A DNA stretch of 64,000 nucleotides from Acetobacterium fimetarium (GCF_014284475.1 NZ_WJBC01000006.1:80803-144802); one strand, 5' to 3'; numbered from the stretch's first letter, positions 34,965 to 44,209 are shown. The notes: generated by a model not told the origin, from the sequence alone. Numbers and translations are program-made.

Positions 34965-37025
34965 CTATACCACTCGGTTATAAAACATCAATGCGAGGAT
35001 TGATATGAAAATGTACAACAGGTAAACATGGACACTTCCCGTCTGAACCAGACAGATCATTTTTTCTGATCCGCTTTTTAACACCCGGATAACCGGATTG
35101 TACAGGTACTTTTCAAAAATCGGTTCGGTCCATACCTGATATTTGACGGATTTAGGAAAATAATCCGACTCCCCTTTTTCAATGACAACTTTTCTGCCGG
35201 GACGGTACAAAATGCTTAAAACAATGCGGATCGGTTTGGAAAAGCCGGTCGCGGTATACTGCATTCTGGCATTGATGCTTTCAAATCCACAATCCCAGGT
35301 TCCGTATTTCCGGGCTTTAAGTTTACCAAAGCATAATCTCAACGTCAGAAGAACCATTAGAATCACCACCGCCAGAGCCGCCAGAATTTCTGCCGGGGCA
35401 ATGCTGTTTTCTGAAACAGCCAGCGGAACCGTCGCTGACATAAACCCGGACTGAAGGGTTTCGACGACTGAAGCCCCCAGAATACTGCCGGCAACCTGAT
35501 CCGCGAGTTTTACAAAAACTGCCGGGAAAACCCCAATAATCAGACAAAGTGCCGCCAGTATTCCCATTCCGATATTCATTGCAAGCGGCACCTCTTTTGC
35601 CTGGGCCGCATCGTCACTTCTCGGAAGTCCTAAAAAAGAAATGCCGAAAAGCTTGACAAAACAGGCGGCCGCTAAAGCTCCGGACAGTGCCAAAGCAGCG
35701 ATTGATAAAATCGACAGAATATTTTGTCCAGCCATGCCCATATTGATGTTTAAAAACAAGGCCTGATAGGTCAGCCATTCACTGATGAAACCGTTAAAAG
35801 GAACAATTGCCGAAATCGCCAGCGAGAAGCACAAAACCATCACGGCGGTGACGGGCATTTTGTGAATTAAGCCGCCCAGCTTTTCAATATCTTTGGTGTG
35901 GGTCGCATATTGCAGGGATCCTGCCCCCAAAAACAGACCGCCTTTGAACAGCGCGTGATTGAAGGTATGCAGCAGTGCCGCCACCAGGGCCAATCCGCTC
36001 AGAAAATCGTTGTTCTGTGCCGCCGCAATGAAAGATACCCCCAGGCCAATCAGAATGATACCGATGTTCTCAACACTGTGAAAAGCCAGGAGTCTTTTTA
36101 TGTTATGCTCCATTATGGCGTAAGCCACCCCCAGCACCGCGGAGACGATACCGATACACAGGATTACTGCCCCCCACCACACCTGCTGAACCTGCAGATA
36201 GCAAAGCACAAAGCGGATCAAACCGTAGATTGCGGTTTTGATCATAAAGCCCGACATCAAAGCGGATACATTGCTGGGTGCCGCCGGATGGGCATAAGGC
36301 AGCCAGATATGCAACGGAATAACTCCGGCCTTGGTTCCAAAGCCGATCAGGAAACAGATAAACATCAGATTTTTAGCCATTTCAGGAATCAGTTCGGAAC
36401 TGCCAAACATATCAAAGGATTGCGTATATGCAAACATGATCATAAATCCAATCAGCAAAAAGGCCGTGCCAAGATGTGTCATGATGATATACAATCGGCC
36501 GGCTCTCCGGTTTTCTTCATGTTCGGACTCGAAAATCACCAGAAAATATGAAATCAGCGACATCGCTTCCCATGAAAGATAAAAAAAGATGGCATTCCCG
36601 GAAATGATTACCATCAACATGGACATAATAAATGAGGCATAAAGAAAATTGAAAAAGCCGACATTTCTTTTTTGATAGTAGTGGGAATTATATCCGATTG
36701 AATAGATGGAAACGCAAAGAACCAGGACTGACAGACAAAGTACAAAAAATGCGGAAAGTTGATCGATTTTTATTTCCAGGAACAAGAATGTAATCCGGGA
36801 TTCAAAAATGGTGACCGGTGTCAGAATGGTGTCTGTTGAAATTCTTAAGATTGCGGCGGCGATTCCGATCAGCGCCGCGGCCATGCAGATGGTGTTCGTG
36901 ACAAGGTTGCACAGTTTATGATGTTTCATTAATGCCAGAGCAAATACAGCAGCGATTAAATAGAGCATCACCGCAGCCAGAAATAAATTGTTTTGTTCGC
37001 CGATATTTTTCAGTACAAGTAACAT
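34965..37025 (-). CDS. Ehr/Hyf-like complex antiporter-like subunit (HyfB/NuoL type)
   Basis: 686 residues with about 16 membrane segments. PF00361 core with SWEAMSLISYFLVIFES (Glu), GFGTKAGVIPLHIWLPYAHP (Lys) and LLAFHSVENIGIILIGLG, ending in a C-terminal extension (RKYGTWDCGFES...) as in HyfB. Ion translocation subunit; first structural gene, ten bases after the TetR gene. AAGGAG five bases before ATG. Confidence 0.9.
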   Translation of the reverse strand: MLLVLKNIGEQNNLFLAAVMLYLIAAVFALALMKHHKLCNLVTNTICMAAALIGIAAAILRISTDTILTPVTIFESRITFLFLEIKIDQLSAFFVLCLSVLVLCVSIYSIGYNSHYYQKRNVGFFNFLYASFIMSMLMVIISGNAIFFYLSWEAMSLISYFLVIFESEHEENRRAGRLYIIMTHLGTAFLLIGFMIMFAYTQSFDMFGSSELIPEMAKNLMFICFLIGFGTKAGVIPLHIWLPYAHPAAPSNVSALMSGFMIKTAIYGLIRFVLCYLQVQQVWWGAVILCIGIVSAVLGVAYAIMEHNIKRLLAFHSVENIGIILIGLGVSFIAAAQNNDFLSGLALVAALLHTFNHALFKGGLFLGAGSLQYATHTKDIEKLGGLIHKMPVTAVMVLCFSLAISAIVPFNGFISEWLTYQALFLNINMGMAGQNILSILSIAALALSGALAAACFVKLFGISFLGLPRSDDAAQAKEVPLAMNIGMGILAALCLIIGVFPAVFVKLADQVAGSILGASVVETLQSGFMSATVPLAVSENSIAPAEILAALAVVILMVLLTLRLCFGKLKARKYGTWDCGFESINARMQYTATGFSKPIRIVLSILYRPGRKVVIEKGESDYFPKSVKYQVWTEPIFEKYLYNPVIRVLKSGSEKMICLVQTGSVHVYLLYIFISILALMFYNRVV

Positions 37026-37034
37026 GTAGTCTCC

Positions 37035-37583
37035 TTATTTAATGCCATTCCAAAAGTTTTCCCAGATCTCATCCTGATTGATTTTTAAATTTTCCGATTC
37101 ATAAATAATGGTAATGGATACCAAACCATGAATCATTGCCAGAAAAGAGTACAACACGGTTTCCGGATCCTGATGCCGGATGTACCCATTTTCCATATCC
37201 GACTGGATCAGGTCTCTGATGATCTCGTAACGCTGCTCGGTCAGCATATTTATTTTCTTAATCAATGTCCTTTCAAAAGCCGCAGGCGGAAAAAGCAGCA
37301 GTCTTTTCCAGAAGTATCGCTTCGTTTTAGAGCGGCGGTAATAATTCAATATCATTTCGAAGGTGCTTTTCAAATCTCTGCGTTTCTCATCGATCTCGAA
37401 AAAATACTCATAAATTTCCTGATCAATCACTTCATAAAGCAGGATCTCTTTGCTGGCAAAATGAGCATAAATTGATGCTTTTTTTATCCCCACTTCATTG
37501 GCCACCTCCGTCAATGAAAATTCATTTCCTTTTTCAGCAAACAGTCTGAAGGCTGAGTTCATAATTTTTTTCTTTGTTTCCAT
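37035..37583 (-). CDS. TetR-family regulator heading the Ehr-like operon
   Basis: 182 residues. HTH at about 20-45 (FSLTEVANEVGIKKASIYAHFASKE as FSLTEVANEVGIKK-ASIYAHF), followed by an all-helical ligand domain. As the first gene of the operon with an inverted repeat just upstream, it probably represses itself and the membrane complex. GGGGG about nine bases before the ATG. Confidence 0.88.
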   Translation of the reverse strand: METKKKIMNSAFRLFAEKGNEFSLTEVANEVGIKKASIYAHFASKEILLYEVIDQEIYEYFFEIDEKRRDLKSTFEMILNYYRRSKTKRYFWKRLLLFPPAAFERTLIKKINMLTEQRYEIIRDLIQSDMENGYIRHQDPETVLYSFLAMIHGLVSITIIYESENLKINQDEIWENFWNGIK

Positions 37584-37604
37584 TTGCTAATCCCCCTCTT
37601 TTAC

Positions 37605-37622
37605 CTACCTATCGTAAGGTAG
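37605..37622. promoter_or_regulatory. Inverted repeat, likely TetR operator
   Basis: CTACCT (37605-37610), six-base spacer ATCGTA, AGGTAG (37617-37622), an 18-bp perfect palindrome 22 bases upstream of the TetR start. The position and size fit a TetR-family autoregulatory operator. Confidence 0.65.
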
Positions 37623-37720
37623 TCCCTATTTATCATAATGTAATTTTTTCATTTGTCAAGACATCTGACCCAAATGATTTAGTTATACGATTGCAGAAAT
37701 AATAATTCTGGCCATAAAAA

Positions 37721-37752
37721 AACAGGATCAAGAAATAACTCTCGATCCTGTT
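37721..37752 (-). terminator. Intrinsic terminator after the ABC permease gene
   Basis: AACAGGATC / GATCCTGTT stem with 14-base loop; on the minus strand it is followed by TTTTTTT. Ends the two-gene ABC operon. Confidence 0.87.
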
Positions 37753-37801
37753 GCTTAAAAGAATTCCACCCTGCCGCTTTTGCACCGAGGTATTTTACCA
37801 C

Positions 37802-38521
37802 TTAAAATTTGTTTTTCTTTAAAAAATGTAGTTGCATCGTGATCAATACGGTCCCATAAATGAGTCCCCACAAAAACGGCATCACCAGCGCCTGCAAACT
37901 GAAAAACTCGCAGCCTGTCAACGTCACAAGAATATCATAAACCGGCGGGAAAACCCAGGTAACGAAGTCCATGGAAGGAATTTCGTTTATCAAGGCTCCT
38001 TTTGCGATAGCCAATACGGCAGTAAAGAATACCATAAGGATGGCAATTTTTCTGTTTTTTATAATCCGCGGATGAAAAAGCGAACCGGTCAAAGCCCCTA
38101 AAAGACCCATTGTGCAATGTAAAACAAAGCCAAACACAATATCGGAAAGGATTAAGCTTCGCGTGAACAAATGCGCATGATTATAAATATTGCCGATCAC
38201 CGGATATAAAATGCCAATGACACTCATGATAACCCCAACGATCGCCAGAACGATGATCCGACTCAGATAATACAAATTGTCATTCTGGACTTTCAGCAAG
38301 ACCAATTGTTCCGTGACCGGATTCTCCAGCTCGGAATAGCTGAATCCGACAAAGGTCATAATAAAGAAAATGACCCCGGCTGATTCTGAAAAACTTGAAA
38401 CGATCGCATACGGCATGATACTGTATGCGGTAAACAGATAAATCAGGTAAATCAGAAACGGCAATAATAACTTATTTGATTTCAGATAGACTTTAAAATG
38501 ATAGCGCAATAAATTTTTCAT
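37802..38521 (-). CDS. ABC-2 type membrane protein
   Basis: 239 residues with about six membrane segments (LLLPFLIYLIYLFTAYSIM, VIFFIMTFVGFSYSELE). Its ATG overlaps the ATPase stop (ATGA, 38518-38521). Presumed membrane half of a small exporter; substrate unknown. Confidence 0.82.
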   Translation of the reverse strand: MKNLLRYHFKVYLKSNKLLLPFLIYLIYLFTAYSIMPYAIVSSFSESAGVIFFIMTFVGFSYSELENPVTEQLVLLKVQNDNLYYLSRIIVLAIVGVIMSVIGILYPVIGNIYNHAHLFTRSLILSDIVFGFVLHCTMGLLGALTGSLFHPRIIKNRKIAILMVFFTAVLAIAKGALINEIPSMDFVTWVFPPVYDILVTLTGCEFFSLQALVMPFLWGLIYGTVLITMQLHFLKKNKF

Positions 38522-39351
38522 ACTTCTTTTGCTCCCATCGACCGGAGCTTAAAATCATCCTTTAACATCTGTTTTAAAACCGCGTCGCTGTTATCGCTTC
38601 TGACAATTAATTCTAAACGACTGCCAAAATCATTCAATTGTTCAATCGCTGCCATTATAGCGGAATCAATGTTTTTGTCCGGGTCTGCATCAAATACCAT
38701 CACATCGTATTCAACTTCCTTCAAACTGGCAAGATTTGCCGGAAATAAATTTTTCTCGATTATTTCATAGGCGCAGTGCGATAACTGATTGACAAGATGC
38801 TGTTCATGACACGACATGATCACGGTAACCCCCTGATTATTCAAGTCTTTAATCCGTTTGATGAATGTCTTTTGCGACTGACTGTCCTGCCCTGATAACG
38901 GTTCATCCAACAACAGAACATCGGGTTTTTGCAGCAGCGCCTGGATGACAGCAACCTTTTGAATCGTCCCCTTTGATAGATGTTTAACGGGAACATCTAT
39001 CATTTCATCCATATAAAAGGCGTGAAACAATTCCCGGATTTTTGCACCGACTGTTGCTGCCGGCAGCCCCTCGATCAAGCCCAGCGCATCAATGAATTCT
39101 CGCGCCGTCAGATCAAGCTTCGGAAAGTGTTCCGGAACATAATTGAATTTCAATGCTGCAGATTCGATCTTGCCTGATGTAACCGCGGTTAAGCCGCAAA
39201 TCATCCTAAGCAGTGTGCTTTTTCCGCTGCCGTTATGTCCGAGCAGAGCAATGGAATCCCCCTTTTTTATGTCCAGGTTGACATGATCCAAAATAACGCT
39301 TCTGCCAAAACGTTTGGATACGTTGTTAAGCGAAATGATGACGTTATCCAT
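38518..39351 (-). CDS. ABC transporter ATP-binding protein
   Basis: 277 residues. Walker A GHNGSGKST (about 38-46), signature HLSKGTIQKVAV (a variant of LSGGQ with LSKGT), Walker B LLLDEPLSGQD, H-loop MSCHEQ. The C-terminal ~65 residues are an extra domain as in export-type ATPases. Partner is the overlapping downstream membrane protein. Confidence 0.88.
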   Translation of the reverse strand: MDNVIISLNNVSKRFGRSVILDHVNLDIKKGDSIALLGHNGSGKSTLLRMICGLTAVTSGKIESAALKFNYVPEHFPKLDLTAREFIDALGLIEGLPAATVGAKIRELFHAFYMDEMIDVPVKHLSKGTIQKVAVIQALLQKPDVLLLDEPLSGQDSQSQKTFIKRIKDLNNQGVTVIMSCHEQHLVNQLSHCAYEIIEKNLFPANLASLKEVEYDVMVFDADPDKNIDSAIMAAIEQLNDFGSRLELIVRSDNSDAVLKQMLKDDFKLRSMGAKEV

Positions 39352-39429
39352 ATTACCTCCAACTATTCATTTCAATCATTATCACAAAATGTGGAATTGT
39401 TTTTCTGAAAACTGTATTTACAAGCTTCG

Positions 39430-40056
39430 CTATTGTATCGAGTTCATTAACGCAAAAAAATATTCCGTTTCATGAGTTTTATAAAGCGGATACCAAGCCT
39501 CTAATGTTTCTGGCGAAAAGGCCGCCAAAGCTTTCAGGACTGCCACCGTAAATTCCAATGGCGCAACCCCGGTAGCTGTGATTAAGTTTCCATCCGTAAC
39601 CGCTGGGTCATTTTTGTAATATGCTTCACCTTGATAATCTGGACAGACCATTTTGAGATATCCCAGATCGTTGCTTGTATGGTATCTGGAATCCAGTAGA
39701 CCATTTTTGGCAAGTCCCATTGTCGCGCCACAGATTGCGGCCACAATCAGGTTTTCTTTAATACCCTGCTCGGCTTTATCGATGATCGGTTCGTGAATTG
39801 CCTCTAACCATGTATCTCCCCCGGGTAAAATCAGAGCATCTGCATTTTTGATATCGCACTCTGCCACGCTGATATCCGGCAATATTTTCAAGCCGCCCAT
39901 CGTCGTAACGGGCGTCAGGTCAACACCCACCGTCACTATTTTGCATGGGGCCAGCCCCTTTTTAAAATATCTGCCGGTGTTAAGTTCCGCCGTTAGATAT
40001 CCAATTTCCCAATCCGCCATGGTATCGCAGACATAAAGATATACTGTTCGCTTCAT
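39430..40056 (-). CDS. DJ-1/PfpI family (type 1 glutamine amidotransferase-like) protein
   Basis: 208 residues from ATG 40056, eight bases after AAGGAGG. Rossmann-like fold with nucleophile elbow AAICGATMGLA (Cys near 112) and SDLGYLK-like His region (RYHTSNDL). Family members include chaperones, glyoxalases and proteases; the specific role is open. No operon partner. Confidence 0.83.
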   Translation of the reverse strand: MKRTVYLYVCDTMADWEIGYLTAELNTGRYFKKGLAPCKIVTVGVDLTPVTTMGGLKILPDISVAECDIKNADALILPGGDTWLEAIHEPIIDKAEQGIKENLIVAAICGATMGLAKNGLLDSRYHTSNDLGYLKMVCPDYQGEAYYKNDPAVTDGNLITATGVAPLEFTVAVLKALAAFSPETLEAWYPLYKTHETEYFFALMNSIQ

Positions 40057-40122
40057 TTTTACTTCCTCCTTGTCATTTCGTGTCGTCATCTTAGCATGTC
40101 TTTCCCGGGCTGGTGCTGCAGT

Positions 40123-40800
40123 TTATTTGCACTTCCCAAACCGCATCGGGCACACCGTGCGGCACTGATTGCACAAAACGGTATCAAATCCTCTTTCGGT
40201 TGAACTGTAGGTGTTGTTCCGGCATAATTTCTGGATCACGGCTTCTTCTTTTAAAGCCTGCACTGGGCAGCTGCTTACACATAAGTTGCAGCCGTCGATG
40301 CAGAGGGATTCTGCGTAATCATCTGATTCTAATGCGAGATTCGTCAGGATGGCGCCCACAGTTAACCGGTTCCCGTATTTTGCATTGAGCAGCAATGTGT
40401 TTTTGCCCAGCGTTCCAATCCCGGCATGAACAGCAGCATTTTTCATGGAAATCAGGCCGCGTCCCTCCATTTTTTCACTGTTCCAGTATTCATAGGGTGC
40501 ATCACACGGCAGCGGGACTGCTACGCCATCGTATACATCTTCAATCATTCTTGCGGCCATCATGGCAATCTTATCCACTGCTGGCGTTGTCAGATTATTA
40601 AAATACCCATATATCAAATCGGGTTTAACCGCAAACAGACCTTTCGGTAAGGCAAAACCGATTACGACTACCGATTTGCAATCACTGTAATGATCGCTGG
40701 GATGAAATCCCTGCGGAGTATCAATAAATCGTTCAACGTCCGCAAAACCGCAGACATCAGCCCCCAGCGCTAAAATACTTTTTCTTATTTGCTCTTTCAA
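40123..40800 (-). CDS. 4Fe-4S protein, epoxyqueuosine reductase (QueG)-like
   Basis: About 225 residues. The C-terminal region has two cysteine groups, CIDGCNLCVSSCP and CNQCRTVCPMRFGKC, and upstream GIGTLGKNTLLLN and GAILTNLAL as in QueG-type proteins, but it is shorter than QueG and lacks the HEAT tail. GGAGG lies five bases before a TTG (40800), inside what would otherwise be codons of an ATG start at 40818, so TTG is preferred. Likely a cytoplasmic redox protein of the short DUF/QueG-like group. Confidence 0.78.
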   Translation of the reverse strand: MKEQIRKSILALGADVCGFADVERFIDTPQGFHPSDHYSDCKSVVVIGFALPKGLFAVKPDLIYGYFNNLTTPAVDKIAMMAARMIEDVYDGVAVPLPCDAPYEYWNSEKMEGRGLISMKNAAVHAGIGTLGKNTLLLNAKYGNRLTVGAILTNLALESDDYAESLCIDGCNLCVSSCPVQALKEEAVIQKLCRNNTYSSTERGFDTVLCNQCRTVCPMRFGKCK

Positions 40801-40871
40801 TTGGCCCTCCTTAAGCATAATCACATTCTTCCATAATTTTTCAGAGTCCGCAAAACCTCTACCTGCACAAT

Positions 40872-41041
40872 TTAACACACCAATAAGCGTAGCACTGCAA
40901 TTATATCTTCATAGGAAATATCCTGTGCATATACAAATTTCTTCTGATATTTTTCCCACATCTGTTTTAAATCAACGTTATCTGCTATAAGTGCAAGAGT
41001 AGACTCTGGCTCGGATAACTTCTCTGTACTGCCTCGATGCG
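40872..41041 (-). pseudogene. Remnant of AbiEii-type nucleotidyltransferase toxin (C-terminal stub)
   Basis: Directly after the antitoxin stop, in another frame, about 52 codons with no start read ...TLALIADNVDLKQMW, EKYQKKFVYAQDISYEDII, ending AVLRLLVC and TAA at 40872. This pattern (IADN...W..Y.KKF.YA.DISY) is how AbiEii/AbiGii toxins end. The ribosome site of the old toxin gene (GGAGG) remains inside the antitoxin's last codons. The rest of the toxin (some 200 residues) has been deleted. Confidence 0.7.
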
Positions 41042-41635
41042 CTATAGAAGCACCTCCATGTATTTCTTCAATTCTTTGTGTACCTTAAATTGCTTTGCAT
41101 AAGTTGCCAGCAGGTTCAAGTCTTTTTCTTTGCATTCTGCATAATTTTTTATAGCACTGATTACTGTTTCTTCATCACAGCGTTTCCGGCTTCGAAGCAA
41201 ATCGCAAATTGTACGCTCCATATTATAACAGCGCACCTCATTTCCGAAGGTGGTCTTCTTATGTATCAACCCCACTTTATGAAGTTCCGGCTTGATATAA
41301 TAGCAGACACATTCGTTCTTTAACGAATTTGGTAATCCCTTATTGCTAGGTATCGTAATTGAATGGATAAATGGTGTCCGCTCGGATAAACCGTTTAAAA
41401 ACAGAGCTGTATCGTGAGAAAAAACAATGCTTTCTGACCGAAGCATTAAAGTATACATATCATCATGAACTGCGTCTGCCAGAACATAGACCCCCTGCCG
41501 ACTGCGTTCAAGAAGACCAGCTTTTACATACTTTGATAACATTGCTCGCGAATAACCAAGAGCAGTAACCTGCGCGGTTGTTATTATATTATTATTTTCT
41601 TTCAACATTTCATAAATTTCAGAATTAATATTCAC
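41042..41635 (-). CDS. AbiEi-family type IV antitoxin (orphan)
   Basis: 197 residues starting with GTG at 41635, seven bases after GAGGAG. N-terminal winged helix (about 15-55: ITTAQVTALGYSRAMLSKYV, RSRQGVYVL) and a C-terminal AbiEi domain (SHDTALFLNGLSERTPF, NMERTICDLLR). It normally represses abiE and blocks AbiEii toxin action in phage defence. Here its toxin survives only as a stub, so it is an orphan. Confidence 0.88.
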   Translation of the reverse strand: MNINSEIYEMLKENNNIITTAQVTALGYSRAMLSKYVKAGLLERSRQGVYVLADAVHDDMYTLMLRSESIVFSHDTALFLNGLSERTPFIHSITIPSNKGLPNSLKNECVCYYIKPELHKVGLIHKKTTFGNEVRCYNMERTICDLLRSRKRCDEETVISAIKNYAECKEKDLNLLATYAKQFKVHKELKKYMEVLL

Positions 41636-41671
41636 GGTAGCACTCCTCGTTTAGTTAACAATCGTATCGAT

Positions 41672-41700
41672 ATACTATACTATTTCGTTTCATTTGTCAA
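41672..41700 (-). promoter_or_regulatory. Promoter of the AbiEi gene
   Basis: On the minus strand TTGACA (41695-41700), 17-base spacer, TAGTAT (41672-41677). The following ATCGTATCGATATAC-like stretch is dyad-rich and could be the antitoxin's operator. Confidence 0.6.
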
Positions 41701-41837
41701 CTATTGCATTATCAATCAGTTGAGTGTAACTGTTGTTTTACTTTCAGAAGTATCTCCTTGTTTATCCTTAATCTGCCCTGCCTCCGTTCGGGAATTTGCA
41801 TCAGACACGATTCGCCTGAAATCATCATAAAAAAAAG

Positions 41838-41875
41838 ATCCCCCTCCGACATGGTTGTTCCATGCAGAGGGGGAT
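41838..41875 (-). terminator. Intrinsic terminator of the methyltransferase operon
   Basis: Stem ATCCCCCTC (41838-41846) / GAGGGGGAT (41867-41875) with an inner CATG/CATG pair, then TTTTTTTT on the minus strand, 16 bases after the stop at 41891. Confidence 0.9.
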
Positions 41876-41890
41876 GCCGATTTGTGATCA

Positions 41891-42697
41891 TTATTTCCCC
41901 GCTGGGCCAATCAGTCCCGCTCGGTAAGCCTTGCTGAATTTGCGGCAATGCCGGTCCTGTCCCAACAGAGCATAGGCGGCAAAAATCGTGCCCATCATAT
42001 CCCGGTTCAGCGGATCCAGTACCGCCGAGTCCATCCCGGCTTCAATGGCGAAGGCCATGGCGGTTTTGTTCAACAGGGCGCGGATCGGCAAGCCGAATGA
42101 AATGTTGCTGATGGCTCCGGTCACATGGATGGTCGGATACAGTTCCTTAATGGCCCGGATCTCGTCTCCCAGGTTCAGCATCGAATTGTTTTCCGTGGAT
42201 AGCGCCATCACGCAGGGATCAATGTGAATCCGATCCGGGGTGACACCAAATTTGTCGGCTTTTTCCACCATCCTGCGGGTAATTTTGATCTTCGTTGCCA
42301 GATCGCAGGGAATCCCATTATTGTCGCAGGTCAACCCGACCACCTCCCAGCTATTGCCGGTCAGCAGCGGCAATAGCACTTCGCACTTGTCTCCTTCTTC
42401 GGAAATGGAGTTAAGCATTCCCGGTTTATTGGCATATGCAAAGACCGCCTCAATGGCCCGGGGGTTGGGACTGTCGATGCACAGAGGAGTATCGGTGGCC
42501 TCCTGAACCACTTCCATCAGCCATTTCAGGGTTTCCACCTCATGCTCCGGGGCCGTGCTGGCGCAGATATCGATAAAATGGGCGCCGGCTTCGGCCTGTT
42601 TGACTGCCCGGTCGGCAATAAAAGCCGCATCGCGCTTTTCGATGGCTTCCCTGACCACCGAAATGCTGCCATTTATTTTTTCTCCGATTATAATCAT
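41891..42697 (-). CDS. Methyltetrahydrofolate:corrinoid methyltransferase (pterin-binding)
   Basis: 268 residues, the size of AcsE/MtgA/MtvC-like enzymes. TIM-barrel pterin-binding protein: GEKINGSI at the N-terminus, AGAHFIDICAS (Asp), CIDSPNPRAI, GLTCDNNGIP, HIDPCVMALST, and GAISNISFGLPIR near the C-terminus (conserved NxSFGLP). It moves a methyl group between a corrinoid protein and tetrahydrofolate, feeding the Wood-Ljungdahl pathway. AGGAG precedes the ATG. It sits 17 bases after a UroD-type methyltransferase, a classic demethylase pairing; no corrinoid protein gene is adjacent. Confidence 0.9.
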   Translation of the reverse strand: MIIIGEKINGSISVVREAIEKRDAAFIADRAVKQAEAGAHFIDICASTAPEHEVETLKWLMEVVQEATDTPLCIDSPNPRAIEAVFAYANKPGMLNSISEEGDKCEVLLPLLTGNSWEVVGLTCDNNGIPCDLATKIKITRRMVEKADKFGVTPDRIHIDPCVMALSTENNSMLNLGDEIRAIKELYPTIHVTGAISNISFGLPIRALLNKTAMAFAIEAGMDSAVLDPLNRDMMGTIFAAYALLGQDRHCRKFSKAYRAGLIGPAGK

Positions 42698-42714
42698 AAT
42701 TACTCCTTTTTTGC

Positions 42715-44100
42715 TTAGATCAACAAATTCATATAAAAATCAAAGGTTTCTTTGCTGAACCGCTCAAAGTTTGCCCGGGCAAAATCCGGGGTCAGCGGAT
42801 AGGTTTCTGTGAATGTTTCCCAATCAAACAAATATTGTGATTGGGGTTTGGGTACCCGATTTTCATCAAAGACAAAACCTTCGCTGTTGAGTGGCGTCCC
42901 AAAGGATGCGCCGGCGTTTTCGTAAGCAGCATTGTCCCGGATGTATTCGGTCAGTGCGGCCAGGGTTTCCAGATTCACTTCCTTCAGAGTCAGCGGGTTT
43001 TTGTCAAAGCCAAAAATATAACCGCCGCCGGGCAGCATAACATCCAGGAAGGCTTTGGCGCGGTCAACAATCTGTGCCGGCGTATCCGACTTCAAGGCAC
43101 TGCTGGGGAACAAGCCGGTCAGCAGGAATTTTTTACCCAGCTTATCCTTGATGGTCTGGGGATCGCCGTATTCAAAGGCCATCTGACAGCCGGCTGGTAT
43201 TTCCGACTGCAGGATATCCAGATAGCGGCTCCAGTCATGCTCACAGAACATATTGGGGCGGGCGCCCACTGCCGCATACTGCTGCAGCATGGTTTTGTAA
43301 GACGGCAGGTAGATCTCGACAAAATCCTTTTCCCGCATAAAGGTCGGCATATGCAGTGGAATAAAGACCGATCCCTGCGGATGGATATTGCCTGGTAGTC
43401 CCCAGTGATAGAGCAGCGGCATGACCGCGTCTGCAGCTTCTTTCAGTTGCGATCGATGACGGCGGATGTCCATGCTGATCCCGGAAAAACTGCGCAACTG
43501 ATCGGCAATGAAGTCCAGCGGGGCTTCGGTAAAATTGAAGGAACCAAGCGGACTGCCCGGATAATAGCCATGGCGCTGGATCAGTTCAAAAAAGGTCGGC
43601 AGAAAGGCCGCTTCATCATTCTGCAAGGCCAGCTTCCCCATCTGGATCGCGGTGGCCATCTTAATGGGGTTTTGGGGATTCAGGTTTTTATGCTGCCTCG
43701 GGATAACGGTTTCCACCAGAAAATCAAAGGTCTTTTCAATCAACTGGGGATATTCGTCATCCATCATTCCCACCACCTCCGGGTGCTGAACAAAGCCGCC
43801 ATTCCCCATCACAAATGACTGCGAGCCATAAAGCTGGTACATCGATGGGGTCCGGGACAGCAGAAAATTGGCTGGCGCCACCAGACAGGAATCCGAATAG
43901 ATTTTTGCGCACAACTCCCGGGCCGGATCGGCCAGCATCGCATAATTGAATTGAAAATCAAACAGGTTTTGGCCACCGTATTCGGCCACCAGATGCTGCG
44001 GCAGGGTGATCCCCATCGGCATCCGTTCGGGAATCGTGTTGGTATAAAAATCACTGTACAATTTGCTCCGTTGCTGTTGCAACGCTAAAACATCGCTCAT
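42715..44100 (-). CDS. UroD-family methyltransferase (demethylase component)
   Basis: 461 residues of the uroporphyrinogen decarboxylase fold. In acetogens this branch acts as methyltransferase I/II of O-demethylases (substrate or corrinoid methylation), and the adjacent methyl-THF enzyme supports that here. Visible: TIPERMPMGITLPQHLVAEY, GSPLGSFNFTEAPLDF, MFCEHDWSRYLD (His/Cys zinc-type residues), GGGYIFGFDKNPL. GGAGG six bases before ATG. The methyl donor is unknown. Confidence 0.82.
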   Translation of the reverse strand: MSDVLALQQQRSKLYSDFYTNTIPERMPMGITLPQHLVAEYGGQNLFDFQFNYAMLADPARELCAKIYSDSCLVAPANFLLSRTPSMYQLYGSQSFVMGNGGFVQHPEVVGMMDDEYPQLIEKTFDFLVETVIPRQHKNLNPQNPIKMATAIQMGKLALQNDEAAFLPTFFELIQRHGYYPGSPLGSFNFTEAPLDFIADQLRSFSGISMDIRRHRSQLKEAADAVMPLLYHWGLPGNIHPQGSVFIPLHMPTFMREKDFVEIYLPSYKTMLQQYAAVGARPNMFCEHDWSRYLDILQSEIPAGCQMAFEYGDPQTIKDKLGKKFLLTGLFPSSALKSDTPAQIVDRAKAFLDVMLPGGGYIFGFDKNPLTLKEVNLETLAALTEYIRDNAAYENAGASFGTPLNSEGFVFDENRVPKPQSQYLFDWETFTETYPLTPDFARANFERFSKETFDFYMNLLI

Positions 44101-44209
44101 TTTTTTCCTCCAAGCATTAAGATTGTTTTGAATAGATATAACTTTATTATCGGGTTCCCCGATCGACCGTTAAAGGTTTACATCGTTACCAACATGATAG
44201 CAAATTATA

